64,000 bases of DNA from Kocuria soli (GTDB lineage: Bacteria; Actinomycetota; Actinomycetes; Actinomycetales; Micrococcaceae). The notes beneath the pieces were generated by a model. That model did no database searches. It worked only from the letters and a program-made list of their open reading frames with translations, and had not been told where the DNA came from. The translations under genes were made by a program, and so were the position numbers. The stretch covers positions 1 through 64,000 of the forward strand of contig NZ_RKMF01000005.1 of the NCBI RefSeq assembly GCF_003797835.1. The letters are read 5' to 3'. Within the stretch, counting starts at the first letter, position 1; each line of letters begins with the position of its first letter. Below are positions 1-8,498 of the stretch, piece by piece.

Positions 1-132
1 ACCAGTGAGGCCGAACGAGAAGCCGCCTACACGCGGTGGCTCCATCACTACAATCACCACAGACCCCACACCGGCATCGGCGGCCAAACACCCTCACAAC
101 GCGTTCACAACGTCACGGGGAAGTACAGCTAG
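1..132 (+). mobile_element. 3' end of an IS481/IS3-type transposase
   Basis: Reading frame 1 is open from the window edge to a TAG at 130-132 and encodes 43 residues of a DDE (rve) transposase C-terminus: a W-L-x-x-Y-N-x-x-R-P-H-T-G-I-G-G core followed by T-P-x-Q-R-V. This is the usual tail of IS481-family enzymes, with the partner-strand pattern 'YN..RPH..I'. The rest of the element lies to the left of the window. No terminal inverted repeat could be fixed with confidence. The IS end must lie between the stop codon and about position 205, where HsdR similarity becomes clear. Confidence 0.8.
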
Positions 133-133
133 C

Positions 134-1558
134 TATGAGCACAGCGTCGTGACGAACGTCGCCGACTCGGTACGCAGTCGACGTCAGGCGGAGGCGGTCA
201 GGCAACAGAAGCGTGTTCGTGGTTTTAATGCGCTGTTCGCGACGGAGTCGATCGAAGCGGCGCGAATCTACTACAACCACTTCCAGCTGCAGATGCAGCA
301 GCTGCCGCCCGAGAAGCGCCTGAAGATCGGGCTGATCTTCAGTTACGGCGCGAACGAGGCGGAGGCCGACGGCATCCTGGACGACGAGGCCTTCGACACC
401 GACTCGCTCACAAGCGACTCCCGCTCGTTCCTGGAAGACGCAATCCAGGACTACAACGACATGTTCGGTACCACCTACGACACGAGCGCGGACCGGTTCC
501 AGAACTACTACAAGGACCTGTCGCAGCGGATGAAGAACCGCGAGATTGACCTGGTCATCGTTGTGAACATGTTCCTGACCGGCTTCGACGCCACGACGCT
601 CAACACCCTGTTCGTGGACAAGAATCTGCGTGCACACGGTCTGATCCAGGCCTACTCGCGGACGAACCGCATTCTCAACTCGGTCAAGACCTACGGCAAC
701 ATCGTCGCCTTCCGGCACCTCGAGGCGGAGACCAACCACGCTTTGGAGCTGTTCGGAAACAAGGACGCCAAAGGTGTGGTGCTGCTCAAGCCGTACGGCG
801 ATTACTACGGGGACTACGCCGACAAGGTGACGCAGCTGCTGACTGCATTCCCATTGGGTGCCCAGATCGTGGGTGAGCAGGCACAAAAGGACTTCATCCA
901 GCTCTTCGGTCAGATCCTGCGCCTGCGCAACATCCTGACCTCGTTCGATGAGTTCGCCGACAATGACCCGCTCACCGAGCGACAGCGGCAGGACTACACG
1001 AGCATCTACCTGCGACTGCGGGACGAGTTCACCCGCGATCGTGACGGTGACAAGGAACGCATCAATGACGACGTCGTCTTCGAGATCGAGCTGGTCAAGC
1101 AGGTCGAGATCAACGTCGACTACATCCTGATGCTCGTTGACAAGCTACGCACGGAAAAGGGCGACGGCGACGACAAGGAGATCCGTGCCGAGATCTCTCG
1201 GTCGGTCGACGCCAGCCCGAGCCTGCGCAGCAAACGCGACCTGGTCGAAGACTTCGTCGCGTCTGTCTCGCTGGACCGCGGGGTTGACGACCAATGGGAG
1301 GCGTTCGTCGCGGCCAGACGCGACGCGGAGCTCACAGCGATCATCGACGCCGAGGGTCTCAAGCCGGACGAGGCCCGCGACTTCGTGGATGCGGCGTTCC
1401 GCGACGGTCAACTGCGAGCTGCGGGCACCGAGATCACTCGCATCCTGCCGCCCACGTCACGGTTCAACCGCGCGGCCGGTCACGGCGAGAAGAAGAAGCG
1501 CGTGGTCGAGGCACTGACCACGTTCTTCGAACGCTACTTCGGGCTCGGAGGTCGTTGA
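134..1558 (+). pseudogene. hsdR: Type I restriction enzyme R subunit, 3' fragment
   Basis: About 475 codons in one frame match the C-terminal part of an HsdR motor subunit. From about position 205 the product carries the family motif G-F-N-A-L-F-A-T-x-S-I-x-A-A-x-x-Y-Y. The second RecA-like domain follows, with V-N-M-F-L-T-G-F-D-A (about 549-600) and the motif VI-like L-I-Q-A-Y-S-R-T-N-R-I (about 640-675). A long helical C-terminal domain completes it. The nuclease domain, Walker A/B motor half and start codon are missing, replaced on the left by the IS transposase end. No hsdM or hsdS is present on the right. No frameshift is seen inside the fragment, so the truncation looks recent. It cannot be a functional restriction subunit alone. 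The first 20 to 25 codons may be IS end rather than hsdR. Confidence 0.8.
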
Positions 1559-1642
1559 GCCGATCTGTGCGTCCCGTTCCGGGGCGGGGCGGAAGATCTC
1601 TGCTTGGAGGGTTGCCTGCCTGCTCTGCGTTGGGGGGGCAGC

Positions 1643-2242
1643 TCAGCCCAGGTGCTCGCGCAGCCCCGGCGCTGCGGCCAGCAGCTCCACGGTCTCGGCC
1701 ATCTTGTAACGCTCGTCCAGGATGGTCAGGAGGTTGGCCGCAGATAGCTTTGGGCCATTCCTTCCACTGCGTTCGCAGATCGCGACTACCGCCCTACAGG
1801 ACTGCATGAGATGCGCACGGACGGTGTCATAGGCGAAGTCACGCGGGGGGATCGCTCGGATGGGGGTGGGCAACAGCGACCTGGGGAAGTCCTTGAGGTT
1901 CTCGGTGACGATCACCTCGGCGCCGCACATCACTGCGGTCGCCAGCACATGCTCATCATCAGGGTCCGGCAGACCATAGCTGCCTTCCAATGGCTCCCAC
2001 TCGGTGACCAGGGCGTCGTCGAAGGCACTTGACATCTGGTTGATGAGGCGCTGAGCCGATCGCTCCGCGTCGTCGACGGCCACACCTCGCTCGACGAGCT
2101 TCGCGGCCTCATGGTATTCGAGCTCACCGAGGATCGCGGTGCTCCACTTGGGAGAGTACGTTCTCTCGGCAGCCAGCGACAGCAGGAAGTCCCGCTGCAG
2201 GCTGGGCCAGAGCACGCTCGTATCAAGCACGGCGGAGAACAC
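1643..2242 (-). CDS. PIN-domain ribonuclease, probable toxin
   Basis: A 199-residue PIN-like protein starting at GTG 2242. The N-terminus has the PIN hallmark V-L-D-T-S-V with Asp7. Further candidate acidic metal ligands are Glu40 (G-E-L-E), the Asp95/Asp96/Glu97 cluster in D-P-D-D-E-H-V-L-A-T-A, and the T-E-N-L-K-D-F-P segment near 113-120. PIN proteins of this type are Mg-dependent RNases and commonly act as toxins. It lies 14 nt downstream of an excisionase-type DNA-binding gene on the same strand, the usual order for antitoxin then toxin. At 199 residues it is longer than classical VapC (about 130); the extra C-terminal helices (about 130-199) fit the longer PIN subfamilies. RNA target unknown. 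Confidence 0.75.
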   Translation of the reverse strand: MFSAVLDTSVLWPSLQRDFLLSLAAERTYSPKWSTAILGELEYHEAAKLVERGVAVDDAERSAQRLINQMSSAFDDALVTEWEPLEGSYGLPDPDDEHVLATAVMCGAEVIVTENLKDFPRSLLPTPIRAIPPRDFAYDTVRAHLMQSCRAVVAICERSGRNGPKLSAANLLTILDERYKMAETVELLAAAPGLREHLG

Positions 2243-2256
2243 GCCACCAGCCTATT

Positions 2257-2784
2257 TCAATCAGCGTTCGACGCTCGGCGCTTGGCGGCCACCGCCTTGC
2301 GGGCACGGCGTAAGTCGGCCAAGGTCTGATCGATGTCATGAGTTTCATCGACGTCGACCGAGAGCGCGTTGATGGCCGCGTACTGTGCTTGTCGCCGTTG
2401 CTCGCGGTACTCGAGCACGTCGGGCAGGGCGATCCGACGGTGTGTGCCGGAGCGTGTGTAGGGCAGTCGTCCCTCATCGAGGGCTTTGATGAGAGTGGGG
2501 CGGCTGATGCCCAGAAGATCGGCGGCTTGCTGAGTGGTCAGGACCTGCGAAGTCGGCGAAACCGTCACGGACAGGCCCTTGCGCATGGCATCCACGACGT
2601 GAAGCAGAGCCTCGTAGACCTCTTTGGGGAGTTCAACGGGATCGTCGTCGAGTCCACCGACCAGGTAGTGGCGGGGTCGCGGGTTCAGAGCTTCCTCAGC
2701 GGTGAGCGCGTCGTAGAAGCGTCCGAGCTGCTGCTCGTCGCCGGCGGAGTAGGTCGACGGGGCGAGGGTCCTGTGCGCGGACAT
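2257..2784 (-). CDS. Excisionase-type HTH protein, probable antitoxin of the PIN pair
   Basis: A 175-residue protein with a MerR/excisionase-like winged helix at about residues 80-130. It shows L-T-T-Q-Q-A-A-D-L-L-G-I-S-R-P-T-L followed by G-R-L-P-Y and a T-H-R-R-I wing, the HTH_17 signature. The N-terminal 75 residues are acidic and may be the regulatory or dimer part; the C-terminus is basic. The ATG at 2784 has an AAGGAG site about 8 nt upstream. Its position directly before the PIN gene suggests an autoregulated antitoxin that binds the promoter near 2840-2860. A general Xis-like regulator is the alternative. Confidence 0.7.
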   Translation of the reverse strand: MSAHRTLAPSTYSAGDEQQLGRFYDALTAEEALNPRPRHYLVGGLDDDPVELPKEVYEALLHVVDAMRKGLSVTVSPTSQVLTTQQAADLLGISRPTLIKALDEGRLPYTRSGTHRRIALPDVLEYREQRRQAQYAAINALSVDVDETHDIDQTLADLRRARKAVAAKRRASNAD

Positions 2785-3106
2785 GGCCGACTCCTTAACT
2801 GCAGTAGGCGCAAATGGCTTGCGGTTGCTTCGAATAGTCTAGTCGTGGACGCTCCGTGCGCACAAGCAGCAGACCTACTCTCATAGGGAGCACACCGCGA
2901 TGTGCTGTCCGCCCGACTGTGCGGAGCCGTCGCACCTCCTGCCCCACCGCTTAGCTCTCACCGGGCTGCGAGATCACACCCCAGGACGTGCGGACTCACC
3001 GCTTTTGTGGGGGCTGGGCAGCAGAGTGGGAAGTGAACGACGACGGACCAACAGCGTACGATCGTCGGACATGGGGGAACCGCACGGGGGAACCAGAAGG
3101 AGAATC
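2785..3106. promoter_or_regulatory. Divergent leader between the PIN/HTH pair and dxs
   Basis: No gene is seen in this stretch of 322 bases. On the minus strand a possible -10 (TAGACT within 2846-2856) precedes the antitoxin gene, beside a short direct repeat TAGTC-TAGTC. On the plus strand TACGAT (3057-3062) is a good -10 for dxs. It sits 8 nt before an in-frame ATG at 3071 and about 45 nt before the Shine-Dalgarno-preceded ATG at 3107. Confidence 0.4.
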
Positions 3107-5152
3107 ATGAGCCTGCTCGAGAGCATCAACGGTCCCAGGGACCTCGACGCCCTGACACAGCAGGAACTGGAAGAACTGGCCGGTGAGATCCGCGATTTCC
3201 TGGTCACCAACGTCTCGGCCACGGGAGGCCATCTTGGCCCGAACCTGGGTGTGGTCGAACTGACGCTTGCCATCCACCGGGTCTTCGACTCGCCCAAGGA
3301 CCCCGTGGTCTTCGACACCGGTCACCAGTCCTACGTGCACAAGCTCCTGACCGGACGTCAGGATTTCACCACCCTCCGCCAACAGGGCGGCCTGGCCGGT
3401 TACCCGGACCGCGCGGAGTCCGAGCACGACGTCGTCGAGTCCTCCCACGCGTCCTCCTCCCTGTCCTGGGCGGACGGCATCTCCCGGGCCTTCGCCATGA
3501 CCGGTCAGGAGGATCGCACTGTCGTCGTCGTCGTGGGTGACGGTGCCATGACGGGTGGCATGACCTGGGAGGCCGCGAACAACATCGCCGGGGACCCGGA
3601 CCGCAAGGTCGTGATCGTGGTCAACGACAACGGGCGCTCCTACGCGCCGACCGTCGGCGGCCTGGCCCGGCAACTGCACAACCTCAAGGCCGACGTCCAA
3701 CAGGGCGTGGACGCGGTGCGCACGGACCGCCGTTACGAGGAACTGCTCACTTCCGTCAAGGACGGTCTGAAGAACGCCGGCCCGATCGGTCAGGCCGCCT
3801 ACCGTGGCCTGCACGGCATGAAAGTGGGTATCAAGGACGTCGTGGTCCCACACGGACTGTTCGCTGACCTCGGCATGAAGTACGTGGGTCCGGTGGACGG
3901 CCACGACCAGGGGGCCATGGAGCACGCCCTGCGCAACGCCAAGAATTTCGGCGGCCCCGTGATCGTGCACGCCATCACGGAGAAGGGGCACGGCTACGCC
4001 CCGGCGTTGGCCGACGAGGCGGACATGTTCCACGCCGTCGGCACGATCGACCCGGAAACCGGGCAGCCCGTGACCCCGAGCTCCGGACGGTCCTGGACCG
4101 CGGTGTTCCGGGACGAGATCGCGGCGATCGCCGACGAGCGCGACGACGTCGTGGGCGTCACCGGGGCCATGCTGATCCCCGTGGGGCTGCAGAAGATGCA
4201 GGCCGCGCATCCGGAGCGTGTGGTGGACGTGGGGATCGCCGAACAACACGCCTTGACCATGTCGGCAGGTATGGCCTTCGGCGGACTGCACCCCGTGGTG
4301 GCCCTGTACGCGACCTTCCTCAACCGTGGATTCGACCAGCTGCTCATGGACGTGGCCCTGCACAAGGCCGGTGTGACCCTGGTCCTGGACCGGTCCGGTG
4401 TCACCGGACCGGACGGCCCCAGCCACCACGGCATGTGGGACCTGGCCCTGCTGCAGATCGTCCCGGGTCTGCACCTGGCGGCCCCGCGGGATGAGGCGAG
4501 CCTGCAGGAGGAGCTGCGCGAAGCCGTGGCCGTGGACGATGCCCCCACGGTGATCCGTTACCCCAAGGGCAACGTGGGCCCGGAGATTCCCGCCGTGGAG
4601 CGACTCTCCGACGGCGTCGACGTCCTGTTGCGCACCGGAAGCGGCCTGGAGGTCCCGGATCACGACCGGGACGTCCTGCTGGTGTCGGTCGGTGCCATGG
4701 CCCAGACCTGTCTGGAGACCGCCCAACGGCTCGAGGCGCACGGGGTGACCTCCACCGTGGTGGACCCGCGCTGGGTCCTGCCCGTGCCGCAGTCCCTGGT
4801 GCAGTTGGCCGCCCGCCACCGGATCGTCGTGGTGGTCGAGGACGGGGTGCGTTCCGGGGGGATCGGCTCACTCGTCCGGCAGCGACTGCGGGAGGCGGGT
4901 GTGGACACCGCGCTCAACGAGGTCGGCCTGCCCACGGAGTTCCTGACCCACGCCTCGCGCGGGCAGATTCTGGACCGTGTGGGTTTGACCGCCCAGCGCA
5001 TTGCACAGGACACGCTGTCCTCCGTCCTGGGCACCAAGGTTCCGTACGCGCGCCGCGTGGACGACGAGGCGACTCGGGTGGCTGCCCGATCAGGGGCTGG
5101 TCGATCCGCTGCAACCGAGGAGACCGAGGCAACCGGATCGGCCGACGAATAG
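3107..5152 (+). CDS. dxs: 1-deoxy-D-xylulose-5-phosphate synthase
   Basis: A 681-residue TPP-dependent enzyme that condenses pyruvate and glyceraldehyde 3-phosphate, the first step of the MEP isoprenoid pathway. The N-terminal domain shows the substrate/TPP region [10 protein letters not shown] (about 67-76), the TPP-Mg motif G-D-G-A-M-T-G-G (about 143-150) and V-N-D-N. The central transketolase-type domain has V-G-I-A-E-Q-H-A (about 374-381) with the catalytic Glu, and the C-terminal transketolase domain follows. The chosen ATG has AGAAGGAG just upstream and gives the usual start M-S-L-L-E-S-I. An in-frame ATG at 3071, 8 nt after a -10 box, would add 12 residues in a leaderless mRNA. Length is near the family norm, with a slightly extended C-terminus. 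Confidence 0.97.
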   Translation: MSLLESINGPRDLDALTQQELEELAGEIRDFLVTNVSATGGHLGPNLGVVELTLAIHRVFDSPKDPVVFDTGHQSYVHKLLTGRQDFTTLRQQGGLAGYPDRAESEHDVVESSHASSSLSWADGISRAFAMTGQEDRTVVVVVGDGAMTGGMTWEAANNIAGDPDRKVVIVVNDNGRSYAPTVGGLARQLHNLKADVQQGVDAVRTDRRYEELLTSVKDGLKNAGPIGQAAYRGLHGMKVGIKDVVVPHGLFADLGMKYVGPVDGHDQGAMEHALRNAKNFGGPVIVHAITEKGHGYAPALADEADMFHAVGTIDPETGQPVTPSSGRSWTAVFRDEIAAIADERDDVVGVTGAMLIPVGLQKMQAAHPERVVDVGIAEQHALTMSAGMAFGGLHPVVALYATFLNRGFDQLLMDVALHKAGVTLVLDRSGVTGPDGPSHHGMWDLALLQIVPGLHLAAPRDEASLQEELREAVAVDDAPTVIRYPKGNVGPEIPAVERLSDGVDVLLRTGSGLEVPDHDRDVLLVSVGAMAQTCLETAQRLEAHGVTSTVVDPRWVLPVPQSLVQLAARHRIVVVVEDGVRSGGIGSLVRQRLREAGVDTALNEVGLPTEFLTHASRGQILDRVGLTAQRIAQDTLSSVLGTKVPYARRVDDEATRVAARSGAGRSAATEETEATGSADE

Positions 5153-5182
5153 CTCCTCGTTGTCGGCTCCGTCACATATCAG

Positions 5183-5188
5183 TAGGCT
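5183..5188 (+). promoter_or_regulatory. Candidate -10 box for the YtxH-like gene
   Basis: TAGGCT lies 30 bases after the dxs stop codon and 52 nt before the GTG start at 5241. The gene probably has its own transcript in addition to any read-through from dxs. No clear -35 is visible. Confidence 0.35.
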
Positions 5189-5240
5189 TAGTTGAGGATT
5201 GCGGACAGAGTGTCCGTCCAAGTGCAATGAGGAGGCCATC

Positions 5241-5579
5241 GTGTTGAAGAAGGCTGCATTCGTGGTGGGATTCGGTGCCGGGTTCCTGGTCGGGTCCTAC
5301 ATGGGACGCGAACCGTTCGAAAAGGTCCAGGCCAAGGTGACGGGCGTGGTCGAGGACCCCGAGGTCCGTCGCAAGGTTCAGGAGGGGACGCACAAGGCGA
5401 CCTCGACCGTCAAGGAGCAGGCCCCCGTCGTGGGCGAGCGCGCCGCCGACGCCGCCAAGTCCGCCACAGCCAAGGCCAAGGACAAGGTCAGCGGTGGGCG
5501 TTCGAACACCACCGACGACTCGGAGGGGACCGCCAACCTGGAGGGTTCGACCCGGCCCGTGCCGGGCTCCACCAGCTGA
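5241..5579 (+). CDS. YtxH-like small membrane-anchored protein
   Basis: A 112-residue protein starting at GTG 5241, after an AGGAGG site at 5229-5234. The first about 22 residues are a glycine-rich hydrophobic segment (V-V-G-F-G-A-G-F-L-V-G-S-Y-M-G) ending in R-E-P-F, as in YtxH-like proteins. A predicted amphipathic Ala/Lys-rich region (about 30-85) and a polar tail follow. Such proteins are membrane-linked and stress related in Firmicutes; the function here is unknown. It follows dxs by 88 nt and is closed by a strong bidirectional hairpin at 5644-5683. Confidence 0.65.
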   Translation: MLKKAAFVVGFGAGFLVGSYMGREPFEKVQAKVTGVVEDPEVRRKVQEGTHKATSTVKEQAPVVGERAADAAKSATAKAKDKVSGGRSNTTDDSEGTANLEGSTRPVPGSTS

Positions 5580-5643
5580 GTTCCGCTCGCCGGGTTCAGC
5601 CTTTGGTTTTCAACGGATGAACGGGCGACTCCGTGCCTGAGTA

Positions 5644-5683
5644 GGGGCGGTGGTCCGTGGAAGGACCCACGGACCACCGCCCC
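5644..5683. terminator. Bidirectional terminator hairpin
   Basis: Perfect 17-bp arms at 5644-5660 and 5667-5683 with a 6-nt loop, followed by TTCTT on the plus strand. It lies between the convergent YtxH-like gene and RNase D gene and can serve both. Confidence 0.85.
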
Positions 5684-5721
5684 TTCTTCGTGCTCCCGAG
5701 GATGTCCTGGACGCGCCGTCG

Positions 5722-7089
5722 TCAGCCGTGGGCGGGACCCGGTGCGTCCCGTTCCACGCGGAGCCAGGCGTCGATGAGCGCGGGGGCACATAGCTGGATC
5801 TGCCAGTGGCGCGCACCGATTTCCTCCAGGGCGTGGGCCACGGCCTCTTGTGATGTCGAGTGCGGGGGGTCCCAGGCGAAGCGCCGAAGGTGTTCCGGGA
5901 CCAACAGGTTTTCGGTGGGCATGCCGTGTTGTTCGGCCAGGTCGGCCACCACTGGTTTGAACACCTTGAGCCGGGCGGCGGCGTCCGGGCGTTTGGTGTC
6001 CCACGCCTTGACCGGCGGCAGGGCATCCGAGGCCACGGTGTACGGCACGAGGTCCTGGGCGTTCCGGGCCTCCTGGAGCGCAGTGAGCCACCGCGGGGCC
6101 TCCCTGGACGCGGCGCGACCGTGGAACCCCGGCGTCTTGAGCAGCTGGGGCACGGTGCGCGGCATGGTGGTGGCCGCAGCGACGAGCGCCGAATCCGGCA
6201 GCAGACGGCCGGGGGAGATGTCCCGGTTGCGTGCCAGATCCTCCCGTGCCAGCCAGAGGTTGCGCACGGCGGTGAGTTGACGTCGGTTGCGAACTTTGGT
6301 GATGCCGGAGGTCCTTCGCCAAGGATCCTTGCGTGGGGCAGCGGGCGGGGCGGAGCGAACGGCTTCGAACTCCTCGAGGGCCCAGTCCAGCTTGCCCTGC
6401 TCGCGCAACACGTCTTCCACGGCCCAGCGCAGCTGCACCAGCACCTCGACGTCCAGCGCAGCGTAGGTCAGCCACGGTTCGGGCAGGGGCCGCTTGGACC
6501 AGTCAACGGCTGAGTGTTCTTTGGCCAGAGTGAACCCCAGCAGCTCCTCGGTTTCCGCGGCCAGGCCCACGCGGCGCAGGCCCGCGAGCCGCCCTCCGAG
6601 TTCGGTGTCGAAGAGCCGGTCGGGGTGCATTTCCAGGTCCCTCAGACACGGGAGATCCTGGGTGGCCGCGTGCAGCACCCACTCGACCCCGCTCAGGGCT
6701 TCGTCCACGACGGCGAGCGACCCGACGGCCTCCGGGTCGATCAGGATCGTCCCCGCACCTTCGCGGCGAATCTGGACGAGGAACGCTCGTTGCCCGTAGC
6801 GGAAGCCGCTGGCTCGCTCGGTGTCGATCGCAACGGGCCCGTGGCCGTCGTGGAGTTCCGCTGCTGCCCGTTCGACCTGCGACCGGGAGTCGAGGACCCG
6901 TGGGAGCCCGTCGGAGGGGCGGTCCAGGTGGACTGTGGTGGGAACCGTGTAGTCCTCGAAACCCGGAACCACGATCGCCGTCGCACCGGTCGCCTTCGGC
7001 ACTGCGGGCGCACCGCCCCGTTCGGACGGGCCACCCCGGTCGGGGTGATCTCCGTCCTTCGTGTGCCGCGAAGTGCTCCGGGTGCTCAA
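5722..7089 (-). CDS. rnd: HRDC-domain 3'-5' exoribonuclease (RNase D family)
   Basis: A 455-residue DEDD exonuclease with ATG at 7089. Exo I is A-I-D-T-E-R (Asp89, Glu91). Exo II is T-Q-D-L-P-C-L in the region of Asp145. Exo III is Y-A-A-L-D (Tyr209 to Asp213). An HRDC domain follows at about 275-340 (N-L-W-L-A-R-E-D-L-A-R) and a second helical domain at about 370-440. The family trims tRNA and other stable RNA 3' ends. The first 35 residues are polar and probably disordered. The gene follows DUF3000 on the same strand, a common actinobacterial neighbourhood near dxs. Convergent to the YtxH-like gene. Confidence 0.9.
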   Translation of the reverse strand: MSTRSTSRHTKDGDHPDRGGPSERGGAPAVPKATGATAIVVPGFEDYTVPTTVHLDRPSDGLPRVLDSRSQVERAAAELHDGHGPVAIDTERASGFRYGQRAFLVQIRREGAGTILIDPEAVGSLAVVDEALSGVEWVLHAATQDLPCLRDLEMHPDRLFDTELGGRLAGLRRVGLAAETEELLGFTLAKEHSAVDWSKRPLPEPWLTYAALDVEVLVQLRWAVEDVLREQGKLDWALEEFEAVRSAPPAAPRKDPWRRTSGITKVRNRRQLTAVRNLWLAREDLARNRDISPGRLLPDSALVAAATTMPRTVPQLLKTPGFHGRAASREAPRWLTALQEARNAQDLVPYTVASDALPPVKAWDTKRPDAAARLKVFKPVVADLAEQHGMPTENLLVPEHLRRFAWDPPHSTSQEAVAHALEEIGARHWQIQLCAPALIDAWLRVERDAPGPAHG

Positions 7090-7225
7090 TGGTCGGTCAA
7101 TTCCTCGTGCTCGTTGCAGATTGTGGTGGTGGCAGGTGGCGGTCCGTGTCGCCGGCTCGTTGCGCAGCCAGGCTCAGGGCTCGGGCACCCGGGACGACGG
7201 GGCAGGGGGCGCCGGTTCTCCCGCC

Positions 7226-7816
7226 CTAACGTCCGGTGAGACTCACGACGCCGTCCGTCACGGGTGGGAGGCCGCCGAACGTGCAGACCATGTCTGCCCA
7301 GGCCTCGAGGTGTTTGCCGAAGTCCTCGTCGGCCGGCGTCCAGGAGGCGCGGAGTTCGACGTCGATGTCCTCGCCCGTGTCGGCCAATTGGCCGAACCCT
7401 TCGGCCAGGACACGGGAAGCGGTCCCGCCCTCCCGGGTGTATCCGGCCCCGTTGCGGTCCAATGCTTCGAGCAGCCAGCTCCAGGCCACGGAAGCGAGCA
7501 GTTGGTCGTGTCCGAGGTCGCGCTCGACCTGAGCCTTGACGTAGGTGACGATGCGGAAGGAGCCGCCCCATTCGTTCTTGCGGCTGGGGTCGTAGCTCAG
7601 GATGAACCGGCCGGTGGCGAGTTCCCCGGGTTCCCGTCGTCCGATGGCTGCCGTTGCGTCCGCGACGGTTGCGGAGAAGGCGACGGCGTCGCTCGGGCCC
7701 ATGGGGACGGGGATTTCGGTCAGCTCGATCTCGGGCCGACACTGAGCACCGCGCAAGGACGCCGTGGCCGATCGGAATCGGCTCGGCCTCCCGTGTAGAT
7801 CAGTCACCGCGCTCAC
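7226..7816 (-). CDS. DUF3000 family protein
   Basis: A 196-residue soluble protein of the actinobacterial DUF3000 family, recognised from F-R-S-A-T-A-S-L-R near the start, the R-F-I-L-S-Y-D-P-S-R-K-N-E-W-G-G-S-F-R segment, and a C-terminal W-A-D-M-V-C-T-F-G-G-L-P-P. The biochemical role is unknown. The GTG at 7816 is preferred because TACCCT (7824-7829 on the minus strand) ends exactly 7 nt upstream, the leaderless pattern seen repeatedly in this window. An earlier GTG at 7852 would add 12 residues but has no ribosome site. It sits 136 nt upstream of RNase D, which may share the transcript. Confidence 0.75.
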   Translation of the reverse strand: MSAVTDLHGRPSRFRSATASLRGAQCRPEIELTEIPVPMGPSDAVAFSATVADATAAIGRREPGELATGRFILSYDPSRKNEWGGSFRIVTYVKAQVERDLGHDQLLASVAWSWLLEALDRNGAGYTREGGTASRVLAEGFGQLADTGEDIDVELRASWTPADEDFGKHLEAWADMVCTFGGLPPVTDGVVSLTGR

Positions 7817-7932
7817 GCCTAACAGGGTAGGGCGATCGGTCCGTCGGCTCACGAGGGCACGCCGCCGCGTCCGTCGTCGATCTGTCCGAGTCGTGGCACA
7901 CGGCGCGGTCGGTCACGGGTGGAGCGCCGGGC

Positions 7933-8361
7933 TCACCCTTGCTTGGGAGCAAGGCGCATGGACACGGAGTTGATGCAGTAGCGCAGGTCGGTGGGGGTCT
8001 GGTAACCCTCCCCGGAGAAGACGTGGCCCAGGTGGGAGTCGCAGGCCGCGCAACGGACCTCCACGCGCTTCATTCCCAAGGAGGTGTCCTCGATGTAACG
8101 CACCCGGTCCTCGGCCAAGGGCTCGTAGAAGGACGGCCACCCGCAATGGGAGCCGAACTTCGTCTCGGACCGGAACAACTCGGCGCCGCAGGCCCGGCAG
8201 GAGTACACACCGTCGGTCTCCGTGTCCCAGTACTCACCCGTGAAGGGGCGTTCCGTGCCGCCCTCCCGGAGCACATGGAACTCCATGGGGGTCAGCAACT
8301 GCTTCCAGTCGGCCTCGCTGCGCTGGACGCCGGGCTGTTCGTGATCGGTTGAATCCGTCAT
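7933..8361 (-). CDS. msrB: Peptide-methionine (R)-S-oxide reductase
   Basis: A 142-residue MsrB that reduces methionine-R-sulfoxide in proteins. Zinc ligands are the pairs C-R-A-C (Cys55, Cys58) and C-A-A-C (Cys104, Cys107). The catalytic Cys129 is in R-Y-C-I-N-S, and G-H-V-F and G-W-P-S-F complete the fold. Cys73 in S-H-C-G-W-P-S-F is in the position used as recycling cysteine in many MsrBs. The ATG at 8361 has AGGAAGGA about 8 nt upstream. The longer frame to 8394 has no such site. The gene stands alone on the minus strand, and no msrA is adjacent. Confidence 0.95.
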   Translation of the reverse strand: MTDSTDHEQPGVQRSEADWKQLLTPMEFHVLREGGTERPFTGEYWDTETDGVYSCRACGAELFRSETKFGSHCGWPSFYEPLAEDRVRYIEDTSLGMKRVEVRCAACDSHLGHVFSGEGYQTPTDLRYCINSVSMRLAPKQG

Positions 8362-8498
8362 GGCATCGGTCCTTCCTGAGCTGCCTCGGATCATGAGGCG
8401 TGGTCAATGCATGGTGGCCTGTGCCACCGGTGAGGACAACCAATCCCGGCGGCCAGTTATGCCGTCCGGCCACGGGCGACCCGTGCCAGTATGGGCTC

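Noticed and set aside
2996-4819. 607-residue open frame on the minus strand across dxs
   Set aside because: It is the complement of dxs with no ribosome site and no recognisable domain; typical high-GC shadow.
8362-8450. SigR-like promoter before msrB
   Set aside because: GGGATT is present, but no GTT box stands at the needed spacing.
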